The position numbers and the translations under genes are program-made. The notes below the pieces were generated by a model that ran no database searches, had not been told where the DNA came from, and worked only from the letters and a program-made list of their open reading frames with translations. Below, one piece after another: positions 17,470 to 26,316 of a DNA stretch of 64,000 nt (position 1 is the first letter of the stretch; the number at the start of each line of letters is the position of its first letter). This stretch comes from Cysteiniphilum marinum (GTDB lineage Bacteria; Pseudomonadota; Gammaproteobacteria; Francisellales; Francisellaceae): assembly GCF_014857925.1 (NCBI RefSeq), contig NZ_JACYVZ010000010.1:1-64000 (forward strand), read 5' to 3'.

Positions 17470-18768
17470 ATGAAACTTAAGATGATCGTCGCAGCGGTTG
17501 CTGCAACTGCAAGCGCTTCAGCTTTTGCAGCAGGTTCAATGAATGATCAAGTACAAAACGGTGGCGGTATCGTCAACGTGCGTACAGATGCAAGCTATTC
17601 ACAACAAATGCTAAACAACCAGCAAGTGACTGGTTCTGTTTTAGATATCCTTAATGCGCGTAAGTCTGGCGATCTAGCGCCTAATGCTATCTATATTGGT
17701 GGTAAAGGTGAGATTTATGCAAACTATCAAAATACTTCGGGCGTAACTTCAGGTGTTCACCCAAGTGGTGCAACTGGAAATAACAATAGCTCAAGTGAAG
17801 TTAAGATGCCTTATGCTGATTTGGCATTCACTTCTACTATTGGTGACTGGGTAACTGGTTTCGCTGACGTACAAGTTACAAATGCGGCTTCTAGTAATGT
17901 GACATTACCAAGTGCTTACTTTGTTGTTGGTAACTTGACTAAGTCACCTTTCTATGCATTTGGTGGTAAAAAAGTCGTTGAGTTTGGTAAGTTTGATTCA
18001 GTCACTAACTTTATGCCAACTTTAACACGTGCTTACTTTATGGCATATGGTGGTCAAGTCGGTGCCGGTTTTGCAATGAATGGTATTAATGCAACAGCTA
18101 CATTAATGAATGGTAAAGGTGAGTCATTAATGAACTCACAAGCTTCAAATGCTCAGCAAATCAATAACTTTGCATTAAACGCCTCTTATAATGGCAAAGC
18201 AGGTAATTTAGGTTACTATGCGGGTGCTGGTTATGTTAATGCAACTGGTTTTTCTGAAGATAAAGCTGGTATGAAAAACAAAATGGTTGGTGCATTGGAC
18301 TTCAATGCCGGTGTAATGATTCAAGGTCTTGCAGTTAATGGTGAGTTTTTGGTCACGACTTCTGGTGTTAGTGGTATGAACCAAACTTCTGTTTATGGTA
18401 ATGCAACAGGTGGCCTTAACACTGCAACTGGCGCGCACAACAAAGATACTGCAGGTATTACAGCATTTGGCTTTAATGCACTTCCAATACTAGTAAGCTT
18501 TGATTCAGGTTCTACTGTTAAAGCGTGGAGCTTAGACTCTTCTTACACTATGCCAGTCGCAGGTAAAGATATGGTACCTTATGTATCATACAGCCAAGTA
18601 GCGCAAAACTCTGATAACAACTTATATCAATTTGAAGTTGGTACACGTTACAACGTGGTTGATACTGTTTGGATTGGTGGTTCTTATAACTACATGTCTG
18701 GTAAATCAGCAGGTACTAGTGTTGGTAAATACAACACATTGATGTTGGATGCTACAGTTTACTTCTAA
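17470..18768 (+). CDS. Outer-membrane beta-barrel porin (LbtU/DUF3573-like)
   Basis: A 432-residue exported protein with a textbook signal peptide (SASAFA cleavage near residue 21) and many alternating-pattern beta strands ending in a terminal phenylalanine (LDATVYF), the outer-membrane insertion signature. Glycine, asparagine and aromatic-rich strands such as GNLGYYAGAGYVNA are typical of the LbtU-like porins of Legionella and Francisella relatives. GAGGAG lies six to seven bases before the ATG. Codon use is tidy and a strong terminator follows, which suggests high expression. The transported substrate is not known; LbtU itself imports a siderophore. Confidence 0.78.
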   Translation: MKLKMIVAAVAATASASAFAAGSMNDQVQNGGGIVNVRTDASYSQQMLNNQQVTGSVLDILNARKSGDLAPNAIYIGGKGEIYANYQNTSGVTSGVHPSGATGNNNSSSEVKMPYADLAFTSTIGDWVTGFADVQVTNAASSNVTLPSAYFVVGNLTKSPFYAFGGKKVVEFGKFDSVTNFMPTLTRAYFMAYGGQVGAGFAMNGINATATLMNGKGESLMNSQASNAQQINNFALNASYNGKAGNLGYYAGAGYVNATGFSEDKAGMKNKMVGALDFNAGVMIQGLAVNGEFLVTTSGVSGMNQTSVYGNATGGLNTATGAHNKDTAGITAFGFNALPILVSFDSGSTVKAWSLDSSYTMPVAGKDMVPYVSYSQVAQNSDNNLYQFEVGTRYNVVDTVWIGGSYNYMSGKSAGTSVGKYNTLMLDATVYF

Positions 18769-18797
18769 TAATACTGATTAGTTAGTTTACACACTTT

Positions 18798-18822
18798 AAA
18801 GGTCGCAATTGCGGCCTTTTTT
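18798..18822 (+). terminator. Rho-independent terminator after the porin gene
   Basis: AAAGGTCGC, AATT loop, GCGGCCTTT (one G-U type pair), running into TTTTTT. It ends 20 bases before the nhaD start and excludes the longer nhaD reading frame. Confidence 0.88.
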
Positions 18823-18841
18823 GTTTTCAGGGTGGGGAGAG

Positions 18842-20227
18842 ATGATTAGAAGTTTATATTTATTCATATTAATGATGCCATGCGCTTTATATGCAAATGA
18901 AATATCAACAACAGTGATGCAGGCAATACTAAGTCCATATGCACTTATTGCATTAGCTACTTTTATTATTGCTTATATCATGGTGATGCTTGAAGATGTG
19001 ATTCATCTGGCGAAATCAAAACCAGTGATTCTAGCGGCAGGCATTATTTGGGTGCTCACGGCAATCATTGGCAAGATCAATGGGCAAAGCGATATCGTTG
19101 AACAAAGCTTAAATAAAGGCTTATTGGAATATGGTGAGCTGCTATTGTTCTTATTGGTAGCAATGACTTATATTCATGTGCTAGAAGAGCGCAATGTTTT
19201 TGAAAAACTAAAAACACTCCTTCTTAAAATGGGCTTGCGCTTTAAAGGTATCTTTTGGTTAACTGGACTTCTGGCATTTTTTATCTCGCCGTTTGCCGAT
19301 AACTTAACAACCGCTTTAATTTTAAGTGCCGTAGTGCTTTCGGTGGGCAGAGGTCAGACGAAGTTTATCTGCCTAGCTTGTATTAATATCGTCGTTGCTG
19401 CCAATGCTGGTGGTGCCTTCAGTCCATTTGGTGATATCACAACATTGATGGTGTGGCAAAGTGGGATTGTACCATTTACGCATTTCTTTGCATTATTTGT
19501 TCCGGCATTAGTGAGTTTCCTTATTCCGGCGACTATTATGAGTTTTTTCCTGCCCAAAGGTGAAGATCATAGTCATGATTTGTTAGAGGTTAAACTCAAA
19601 TCAGGCGCGATTGTTGTCATTGTGATGTTTGTATTAACGGTCATTACCGCTGTACTTTTCCAGAATTTGTTAGATCTGCCACCAGTATTAGGCATGATGA
19701 CAGGTTTAGGTTATTTGATGTTTTTAGGCTTCTTTTTAAAGAAAAAAGCACGTGAGCATTTTGATGTATTTCAAAAAATTCAAATGATTGAATGGGATAC
19801 CTTGTTATTTTTCTTTGGTATTTTACTTGCAGTTCAGGGTTTGGCAACTTTAGGTTATTTAGAAGTGTTATCTAATTTCCTATATCACAATGTGCCAAGT
19901 GCCATGCCACAAGTGTTTGATCATATCACACAAGCGAATATTTTAATTGGTCTACTCTCAGCCATTGTTGATAATATCCCTGTGATGTTTGGTGTGCTAA
20001 CGATGCATCCGCCATTAACTGAAGGGCAGTGGCTATTGGTAACCTTAACCACAGGCATTGGTGGCAGCTTGCTATCGATTGGTTCTGCAGCGGGCGTTGC
20101 AGTGATGGGCAAAGCGCATGGCCAGTATACTTTTTTAGGGCATTTGAAGTGGAGCTGGGTGATTTTGTTAGGATATTTTGCTAGTATTGCAATGCATCTT
20201 TTGCTAAACCAAGCTTTTTTTAGCTAA
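18842..20227 (+). CDS. nhaD: NhaD-type sodium/proton antiporter
   Basis: A 461-residue inner-membrane antiporter that exports sodium (or lithium) in exchange for protons. It begins with a cleavable-looking hydrophobic segment and has twelve or more spans. The ion transporter superfamily motif SPFADNLTTALILSAV (about residue 145) and NAGGAFSPFGDITTLMVW (about 190), plus LSAIVDNIPVMFG and SIGSAAGVAVMG near the end, mark NhaD. Start chosen at 18842, right after GGTGGGGAGAG and downstream of the porin terminator. Followed 18 bases later by the acyltransferase gene, so the two may be cotranscribed. Confidence 0.9.
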   Translation: MIRSLYLFILMMPCALYANEISTTVMQAILSPYALIALATFIIAYIMVMLEDVIHLAKSKPVILAAGIIWVLTAIIGKINGQSDIVEQSLNKGLLEYGELLLFLLVAMTYIHVLEERNVFEKLKTLLLKMGLRFKGIFWLTGLLAFFISPFADNLTTALILSAVVLSVGRGQTKFICLACINIVVAANAGGAFSPFGDITTLMVWQSGIVPFTHFFALFVPALVSFLIPATIMSFFLPKGEDHSHDLLEVKLKSGAIVVIVMFVLTVITAVLFQNLLDLPPVLGMMTGLGYLMFLGFFLKKKAREHFDVFQKIQMIEWDTLLFFFGILLAVQGLATLGYLEVLSNFLYHNVPSAMPQVFDHITQANILIGLLSAIVDNIPVMFGVLTMHPPLTEGQWLLVTLTTGIGGSLLSIGSAAGVAVMGKAHGQYTFLGHLKWSWVILLGYFASIAMHLLLNQAFFS

Positions 20228-20245
20228 CCATCATAAAGGTAATCA

Positions 20246-21160
20246 ATGACAGAAAAATCACGTTTTTACGCCCCAAAGTATTGGAGTTTGCAGCTTGCCT
20301 TTCTTTTTTTGCGCGGCTTTGTCTATCTGCCCTTTCGTTGGCAGATGAAAATAGGCATACTTCTTGGGCGCATGACTTATCCATTTTTGAAGCGACGTAA
20401 ACAGATTACATTAACAAATCTCAAGATTGCTTTTCCGAATAAAAGTGAACAAGAGCTAGAGAAGTTATGCAAAAAATGCTTTGAATCAATTGGTATCTCA
20501 GGGGTTGAAACGGCGATTGCCTGGTTTATGCCAAAAAAACGTTTTAATAAGATTAAGTTTGATACTCATGGTATACAGCACTTTGAAAATGCGCATAATG
20601 ATACTAAGCAAGGGGCTTTAATGCTCGGTGCTCACTTTACTTGTATGGAAGTCATTGGACGCTTTATTGGTGAGCATTACAGTCCTTTTTATCTTGTTTA
20701 TCAAAAGCATAAGGATCCTCTGTTTGAGCAGGTGATGACAACATCGCGCGAAACCTATGTTAGTCAATGTTTACAGCGCAAAAATGTTGTATCGATTGTC
20801 AAAGCACTTAAAAAAGGTAGCTCGGTCTGGTATGCCCCCGATCAGGATTTTGGTGCAGAGCGTAGTATCTTTGTGCCTTTCTTTGGCAAAGCGTGCGCAA
20901 CTTTGGTAGCAACCTCTTGGTTGGCAGAGAAAACAGCTGCGAAAGTTGTGCCGTGCTATTATGCGCGTAAGGCGGATCTATCGGGTTATGATATTTATGT
21001 ATTACCCGCACTTGATAACTTCCCTTCAGGCGATGATTATCAAGATGCGCTAAGATATCATCATATTCTGGAGAAAGCGATTACGGATTTCCCTGATCAA
21101 TATTTGTGGCAGCATCGGCGTTATAAGTCGCGCCCACAAGGTGAAGCGAGTATTTACTGA
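20246..21160 (+). CDS. lpxL: Lipid A biosynthesis acyltransferase (LpxL/HtrB family)
   Basis: A 304-residue inner-membrane enzyme that adds a secondary acyl chain to a lipid A precursor. The catalytic HX4E motif is H130-F-T-C-M-E135 in GAHFTCMEVIGR, followed by the conserved QKHKDPLFE and YAPDQDFGAE blocks and the C-terminal YLWQHRRYKSRP. A single N-terminal hydrophobic stretch (about residues 15-45) anchors it. LpxL and LpxM types cannot be separated confidently from sequence alone. Its stop overlaps the lipoprotein start by one base, which argues for coupled translation. Confidence 0.9.
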   Translation: MTEKSRFYAPKYWSLQLAFLFLRGFVYLPFRWQMKIGILLGRMTYPFLKRRKQITLTNLKIAFPNKSEQELEKLCKKCFESIGISGVETAIAWFMPKKRFNKIKFDTHGIQHFENAHNDTKQGALMLGAHFTCMEVIGRFIGEHYSPFYLVYQKHKDPLFEQVMTTSRETYVSQCLQRKNVVSIVKALKKGSSVWYAPDQDFGAERSIFVPFFGKACATLVATSWLAEKTAAKVVPCYYARKADLSGYDIYVLPALDNFPSGDDYQDALRYHHILEKAITDFPDQYLWQHRRYKSRPQGEASIY

Positions 21161-21768
21161 TGAGATATTTAGCTTATTTTCGTAATATCACAATGCTGCT
21201 AATAGGTTGTATATTGCTATCATCCTGCGCTTTGTTACAAACTCGTGCAATAAATACGCCAGAGGTTGAGGTTTTCAAAACACAAAAGCTGAAACTGCCA
21301 ACACCAACTGAGCTTGATCTAAACTTTGATGTGACCCAAATCCTAAGCTCAGAATATACAATAAAAGGCAAAAAAGAATCGTATGTTGCGCAGGTTGAAG
21401 TAGAAGCATCAAAACAAAAGATTGTTATTGTTGCTGCTGCGGGTTGGGGTGGCTCGATTTTCTCGCTTGTTTATGATGGGACTTCTATTGACAGTAGCAG
21501 CTTGCCGATGCCACATGCTGATATGGGGGTTAAGCAAAGTTTGGTTGATTTTATTTTTACCTATGCACCGACAAGGGTTATTCATGAGATGCTACAAACA
21601 ACGGATATTACAATGCAGTCACATAAAAATCAGCGCCAGTTTTATTTGAATGATCAGCTCGTTATGCAGATTAATTATCAGAATCAACAAGATCTGTATG
21701 CAGATGTACAGCTTGAGAACTTCGTTTATCACTATCAAATAGCGATTAAGACGTTAAAAGACAGTTAA
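21160..21768 (+). CDS. Outer-membrane lipoprotein, DUF3261-like
   Basis: A 202-residue protein with a lipoprotein signal (LLSSC lipobox near residue 23). The middle segment IVIVAAAGWGGSIFSLVYDG and the SLVDFIFTYAP stretch resemble DUF3261, a family often encoded beside fatty-acyl and lipid genes. Function unknown; the overlap with lpxL suggests an envelope role. Its last four bases overlap the end of the convergent histidine kinase gene. Confidence 0.68.
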   Translation: MRYLAYFRNITMLLIGCILLSSCALLQTRAINTPEVEVFKTQKLKLPTPTELDLNFDVTQILSSEYTIKGKKESYVAQVEVEASKQKIVIVAAAGWGGSIFSLVYDGTSIDSSSLPMPHADMGVKQSLVDFIFTYAPTRVIHEMLQTTDITMQSHKNQRQFYLNDQLVMQINYQNQQDLYADVQLENFVYHYQIAIKTLKDS

Positions 21769-23060
21769 ATAGTAATCGTAATTGATAATCCACAAGGTTG
21801 ATTGTTTTTAGCCTCAATGCGTCCACCGTGGCTTTCAATGATGTCTTTGGCGATAGATAGGCCAAGACCGTTGCCTTTAGATGACGAGTTATCACCTTGT
21901 TGAAAGGGCATAAAAATATCGCCTAATTGCGCAGATGGCACGCCTGGCCCATCATCGCTGATTTCAATAGTGAGCGTGTCTTTGTATTGTGTGAGTCGCA
22001 CACGCACTTTGCTGCCGTATTTTAATGCATTATTAATAATGTTTGTTAGCGCGCGCTCAATCTCAACTTGTGAGCCATGAATAAAGCAACGATCATAAAT
22101 GGCAGAGATTTGAATACGCTTAGGATTATGTGATTGATAATCCTGAACAATGTCAGTGACGATTTGGCATAAATCAATGGTGCTTTTAGGGTGTGATAAA
22201 TGCTTTTGTTTCGCATAATCAATCGTATTTTTTAAGATAAGATCGATATCATCAATTTGCTCAAAAATGCGTTCTCTTAATCTTGCATCTTCGATTTGAT
22301 ATAACATAAGATCAATGCGTGTGAGCGGTGTCCTGATATCATGCGCTAAAGTTGCCATGGTTTTCATTTTGACTTCATTCAATGTCTGGATCTTAGCAAT
22401 TAAACTATCAATATATTGTGCAGATTTATGCAAGAGATGTAAGCTTGATTGTGTGAAAAAATTACCACGAATGGCAGGTAAGTTTAGTTGATGTCTTTGT
22501 TCAAGTTCAAACAGCCTATTCATCGCAAGAAGTAACTTTCGCCCATTAATCAGATAAATAAGTAAATAAAGCATAACCAATAGTTGTAACAATACAAATA
22601 CTGTGGCAAACCACGGAAAGCTAATCGCAGGCAAATAGACAATAATCCACTCTTTCAGTTGATTTGAGTAAATCGAGATAATGTTATTGCGCCAGAAACG
22701 AATATTGCTTAGTGCGTGGTGCACTTGTTGTGAGTTGATTTGTAGATCATGACTATAGATATAATCAGAGCTGATTTGAGGTTTATCTGCAATCGTAACC
22801 ATCACACGATTATTACTAAAGCGCGGGATAATGCTTTTTAGGTATTTTTCTTCTTTGCTTGATAGTTTTAAGTGATCGATTTCAGTAATTAAATTAATTA
22901 AGTTAGTCGCTTCAACGCGCTGATCTTCATTGTGATCAATGTAGGTGTTGGTGTAGAAATAACTAATCAGTACGATGTTGATAATAAAGGCAATGAATAA
23001 AAGTAAATTAAAACGTAATCTAGATTTCAAGTTTGGTGAGTTTCTTCTAAGCTTCATCAT
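21765..23060 (-). CDS. Sensor histidine kinase
   Basis: A 431-residue two-span sensor kinase. A first membrane segment (about residues 15-36) and a second (about 148-172) bracket a periplasmic sensing region of roughly 110 residues. The phospho-accepting histidine is H240 in MATLAHDIRTPLTRID; the N box is LTNIINNALKYG, the G1 box EISDDGPGVP and the G2 box GNGLGLSIAKDI. The periplasmic part gives no clue to the signal. It starts three bases after the response regulator stop, so the pair form one operon. EnvZ/QseC-like in layout. Confidence 0.9.
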   Translation of the reverse strand: MMKLRRNSPNLKSRLRFNLLLFIAFIINIVLISYFYTNTYIDHNEDQRVEATNLINLITEIDHLKLSSKEEKYLKSIIPRFSNNRVMVTIADKPQISSDYIYSHDLQINSQQVHHALSNIRFWRNNIISIYSNQLKEWIIVYLPAISFPWFATVFVLLQLLVMLYLLIYLINGRKLLLAMNRLFELEQRHQLNLPAIRGNFFTQSSLHLLHKSAQYIDSLIAKIQTLNEVKMKTMATLAHDIRTPLTRIDLMLYQIEDARLRERIFEQIDDIDLILKNTIDYAKQKHLSHPKSTIDLCQIVTDIVQDYQSHNPKRIQISAIYDRCFIHGSQVEIERALTNIINNALKYGSKVRVRLTQYKDTLTIEISDDGPGVPSAQLGDIFMPFQQGDNSSSKGNGLGLSIAKDIIESHGGRIEAKNNQPCGLSITITI

Positions 23061-23063
23061 CGG

Positions 23064-23768
23064 TTAATCAATCGTGATGTTGCTTTTTAAACTATAACCA
23101 ATACCACGAATCGAAACGATTAGATCATCACTGTCAATGCTTTCAAGCTTTTGACGCAAGCGAGAAATTAAGGTTGAAATAATCCGGTCATCGGCAGCAA
23201 TCGGGCGGTTGTAAATCACTTGCGCGATATCATGTTGCGACTTGGCTTCACTATGATTGTCATTGAGATAACTTAACAAGAGATATTCATTTTTATTAAT
23301 ACTAATACTTTGCTCAGTATCATGGCGTGAGAGTGTGAAGCTTTTACTGTCAATGCGCCAGATACTTTTCTCAGTGTGTGTCTTAGGCTTGTAAGCAATC
23401 GAAAGAATGTTGCGAACCTTGGCAATCAATAATCGGGTATTAAACGGTTTATGCATAAAGTGCAAAGCACCCAGTTCATAAGATAAAATTTCATCGATCT
23501 CATCATCAGACGCGGTAATGATAATAATCGGAATATTGAGCGATTCACAGATTCTGCGGCAATAGTATTTGCCATTTTCAAACCCAGGCATATTTAAATC
23601 AAGAATCATCAAATCAGCAGCAAAAGATCTGAGAATTTCATCAGCTTCAGGCGGGTTTGCTGCGTGTTGTACGTCGTATTGTTCACGCTCAAGAATATGT
23701 TTTAATTCTTGGCGAATGATTAGATCATCATCGACAATGATAATACGTTTTTTTTCAGTATCTTGCAT
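23064..23768 (-). CDS. OmpR-family response regulator
   Basis: A 234-residue transcription regulator. The receiver has the acidic pocket at residues 13-15 (VDDD), the phospho-accepting D57 in LMILDLNMPG, the switch threonine in IIITASDDE and K at HKPFN. The C-terminal winged helix is OmpR-like, with DDRIISTLISRLRQKLE and SIRGIGYSL. Partner of the histidine kinase just downstream. Targets are unknown. No clear ribosome site precedes the ATG; a palindromic element begins 38 bases upstream. Confidence 0.92.
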   Translation of the reverse strand: MQDTEKKRIIIVDDDLIIRQELKHILEREQYDVQHAANPPEADEILRSFAADLMILDLNMPGFENGKYYCRRICESLNIPIIIITASDDEIDEILSYELGALHFMHKPFNTRLLIAKVRNILSIAYKPKTHTEKSIWRIDSKSFTLSRHDTEQSISINKNEYLLLSYLNDNHSEAKSQHDIAQVIYNRPIAADDRIISTLISRLRQKLESIDSDDLIVSIRGIGYSLKSNITID

Positions 23769-23805
23769 GGGTTTAGTACTTTAATGCAATAATTGCTGAT
23801 AATTA

Positions 23806-23973
23806 TATACCCATCATAAACTATTTTACAGCGTTTCTTCCTTTGCCTTTTCTGTGCTTTGAGTAAGTTGAATTTTGGCAAGAGTTCAAGCTATTACCCG
23901 CAATTCAACTTACCAAAAGCTTCACAAAATGCTTTGTAATCAAACATTGAAAAATAATTTACGATGGGTATAC
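23806..23973. repeat. Palindromic element, TATA-tip family, copy 2
   Basis: A 168 bp imperfect palindrome with tips TATACCCATCATAAAC and (reverse strand) GTATACCCATCGTAAAT. A perfect 12 bp stem pairs GTAAGTTGAATT (23863-23874) with 23902-23913. The apex carries TTTGGCAAGAG and GCTATTACCCGCAAT. Left and right arms match those of the copy at 25636 except in the tip and the stem, which differ in paired fashion. No gene inside. Confidence 0.75.
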
Positions 23974-24007
23974 AGAATAAAATAAAGAATATGACGGTGA
24001 ATAATGA

Positions 24008-25591
24008 TTAACTGAGCTTATCAGTGGCGACATGATAATCAGGGTCTTCAAGTACATTGACTTCAACAAGGTTTCCTGCTTTGCCTAATAGCTCCTTACA
24101 TTCTAGGCTTAAATGTCTTAAATGTAAGTTTTTGCCAAGGTTACTATAACATTCGGCAACGTAAGCAATGGCATCAATGGCGGAGTGGTCACTAACACGT
24201 GAGTATTTGAAATCAATAATGACTTCACTAGGATCGTCCGCGGGGGCAAAGAGGCTTTTAAAGCGTGTGCTTGAGCTAAAGAACAAAGGGCCATGCAGAA
24301 TATACTCTTTGCTGCCATCCGTGTTGATTTTGGTTTCGGCATAGATGTTTTTTGCAGTTTGCCAGGCAAAGACAAGGGACGCTAAGATCACACCAACAAT
24401 AACAGCAACTGCAAGGTCCGTCATTACGGTAACAACGGTTACGACAATAATGATGAATGCATCGTGTAAAGGAATCTTGCGAATGAATTTGAAACTTGCC
24501 CATTCAAAGGTTTCAATCACAACCATAAACATCACCCCGACAAGGGCAGCCAGTGGAATGATTTTAATTAGTGGCATGGCGACAACGATAAAAAACAATA
24601 AAAACACAGCAGCAGTAATGCCAGATAAGCGTCCGCGCCCGCCAGAGCTGATGTTGATCATGCTTTGACCAATCATCGCGCAGCCGCCCATGGCTTTGAA
24701 AAAGCCAGAGATAATATTGCCAGCGCCTTGGGCAATACACTCTTTGTTACCACGACCACGTGTTTTGGTGATTTCATCAATCAAGGTCAATGTCATTAAC
24801 GATTCAGACAGTCCAATAATAGCCAAAATAAGTGCATAAGGCACAATAATCGTCAGTGCATGCCAAGTAAATGGAATATGTGGAATACTAAAAGCGTGGC
24901 TTACAATATCTGTGCCAGTACCGATCATATCTCCAACATTTAAAATATGATTGCCCGGTAATGGTATAAATAAGGCAATTACGGTGACAACGATGATAGC
25001 CGTTAATGCAGAAGGAATTGCTTTGGTGAGTTTGGGTAAGAAATGTGTAATGAGCATGGCGAGTACGACAAGTCCAATCATCACATATAAGTCAATGCCT
25101 TGTAACCAAACTTTATGATCTAGCCCAGTTGGCGTGTATTTGAACTGTTGTAATTGCGATAAGAAAATGACAATAGCTAGACCATTAACAAAGCCAACCA
25201 TAACCGATTTAGGTAGCATACGAATAAACTTGCCAAAGCCCAGAAGTCCTATAACAATCTGAATGATACCCGTGAGAATTACTGTGGCAAATAGGTAATT
25301 CATGCCTGTAATAGGGTCATTAGGAAAAAGCAGCATAATCGAAACCATCACGACTGCCATTGAGCCGGTAGCACCTGATATCATGCCTGGTCTGCCACCA
25401 AAAACCGCTGTCATAAAGCACATAATGAAAGCTGCATATAAGCCAACAGTGGGATTAACGCCAGCCACTAGAGCAAAGGCGACAGCCTCAGGGATTAGGG
25501 CTAAAGCGACTGTTACACCGGATAAAAAGTCCGTCATGTGTTTGCCATCTTGATTGGGCATCAAAAAGCGATTAACGCGTTGTAATAACAT
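24008..25591 (-). CDS. SulP-family anion transporter with STAS domain
   Basis: A 527-residue inner-membrane carrier. The transport domain (residues about 15-410) opens with the SulP signature GVTVALALIPEAVAFALVAGV and contains GGCAMIGQSMINISSGGRGRLSG. A C-terminal STAS domain (about 430-520) includes VIIDFKYSRVSDHSAIDAI. SulP proteins carry sulfate, bicarbonate or dicarboxylates; with no neighbouring carbonic anhydrase or sulfur genes the substrate stays open. It is flanked on both sides by copies of the same palindromic element. Confidence 0.88.
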   Translation of the reverse strand: MLLQRVNRFLMPNQDGKHMTDFLSGVTVALALIPEAVAFALVAGVNPTVGLYAAFIMCFMTAVFGGRPGMISGATGSMAVVMVSIMLLFPNDPITGMNYLFATVILTGIIQIVIGLLGFGKFIRMLPKSVMVGFVNGLAIVIFLSQLQQFKYTPTGLDHKVWLQGIDLYVMIGLVVLAMLITHFLPKLTKAIPSALTAIIVVTVIALFIPLPGNHILNVGDMIGTGTDIVSHAFSIPHIPFTWHALTIIVPYALILAIIGLSESLMTLTLIDEITKTRGRGNKECIAQGAGNIISGFFKAMGGCAMIGQSMINISSGGRGRLSGITAAVFLLFFIVVAMPLIKIIPLAALVGVMFMVVIETFEWASFKFIRKIPLHDAFIIIVVTVVTVMTDLAVAVIVGVILASLVFAWQTAKNIYAETKINTDGSKEYILHGPLFFSSSTRFKSLFAPADDPSEVIIDFKYSRVSDHSAIDAIAYVAECYSNLGKNLHLRHLSLECKELLGKAGNLVEVNVLEDPDYHVATDKLS

Positions 25592-25635
25592 ATAGTATAA
25601 GAATTTGATTTTTATAAAAATTGCATTCTACTATG

Positions 25636-25807
25636 ATATACACCCATCATAAACCATTTTACAAAATTTCTTGCTTTGCATTTTCCGTGCTTTTGCTTAA
25701 TTGGATTTTAGCAATAGCATCTACTATTACCTGCAATCCAATTAAGCAAAATCTTCAAAAACTGCTTTGCAATTAAACACTGCATAATGATTTACAATGG
25801 GTGTATA
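25636..25807. repeat. Palindromic element, TATA-tip family, copy 3
   Basis: A roughly 172 bp palindrome whose tips are TATACACCCATCATAAACC and (reverse strand) TATACACCCATTGTAAATC. A perfect 17 bp stem pairs TTTTGCTTAATTGGATT (25691-25707) with 25735-25751. Both tips carry an extra AC compared with copy 2, and the stem sequence differs from copy 2 while keeping perfect pairing. The arms are otherwise conserved side for side. It ends about 40 bases upstream of the toxin-antitoxin operator. Confidence 0.75.
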
Positions 25808-25845
25808 CCCAATGTCCTTGAATAATTGACTGGATTTTTTTGGTA

Positions 25846-25870
25846 ACTTGTCCTAAAATTTTGGACAAGT
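25846..25870. promoter_or_regulatory. Palindromic operator before the Xre-RES pair
   Basis: ACTTGTCCTAAAATTTTGGACAAGT in two 12-base halves that match in all but one pair around a central base, 20 bases before the antitoxin start. A TTGACT sequence lies just upstream at 25826. Typical position and shape for an autoregulating Xre antitoxin binding site. Confidence 0.6.
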
Positions 25871-25890
25871 TTCCATTGTGGAGTTGGCTT

Positions 25891-26316
25891 ATGCAGCTAG
25901 TAGATAATTTATTAGGTCGCGCTAATTTTAAAAATAAACATATACATGCAGAGTCTGATTTATATGAAGAGATCAATCAAGGTATTAAATCTGCAGCTAT
26001 TTTGCGATTTGCCAAATCAAGTGGTTTAACAGAGGAAGTCGTATCATCACTTATTCCGATTAACCGTAAAACCTATTTGCGTAGAAAAGAAATGGGTATG
26101 CTTGATGCAAAAGAATCTGATCGTTTGATATTGATCGCAAAAGTATATGCACATGCGCTTGAAGTGTTTGGTACTAAGGAAAAGGTTAATAATTGGCTTG
26201 CAACAAAAAACCTTGCGTTAGGTGAAAGAACGCCGCTTGAGCTTCTCAAAAATTCTTTGGGTTGCCAGATTATTGATAATTTGCTTTATCGTATTTCCTA
26301 TGGGATATATAGCTGA
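25891..26316 (+). CDS. Xre/MbcA/ParS-type antitoxin (DUF2384)
   Basis: A 141-residue antitoxin of the Xre-RES type. The N-terminal half is helical DNA-binding sequence (ILRFAKSSGLTEEVVSSLIPI...TYLRRKEMGMLDAKESDRL), and the C-terminal DUF2384 part, with the signature EVFGTKEKVNNWLATKNLALG and GERTPLELL, binds the toxin. I start at the ATG preceded by GTGGAG; an earlier in-frame start at 25840 lies inside the operator. Its TGA stop overlaps the toxin ATG by one base, the usual arrangement. Confidence 0.85.
   Translation: MQLVDNLLGRANFKNKHIHAESDLYEEINQGIKSAAILRFAKSSGLTEEVVSSLIPINRKTYLRRKEMGMLDAKESDRLILIAKVYAHALEVFGTKEKVNNWLATKNLALGERTPLELLKNSLGCQIIDNLLYRISYGIYS

Noticed and set aside
23806-25807. 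Palindromic elements as retron msr/msd or IS200-type ends
   Set aside because: No reverse transcriptase or TnpA gene lies near any copy, and the copies are dispersed singly.
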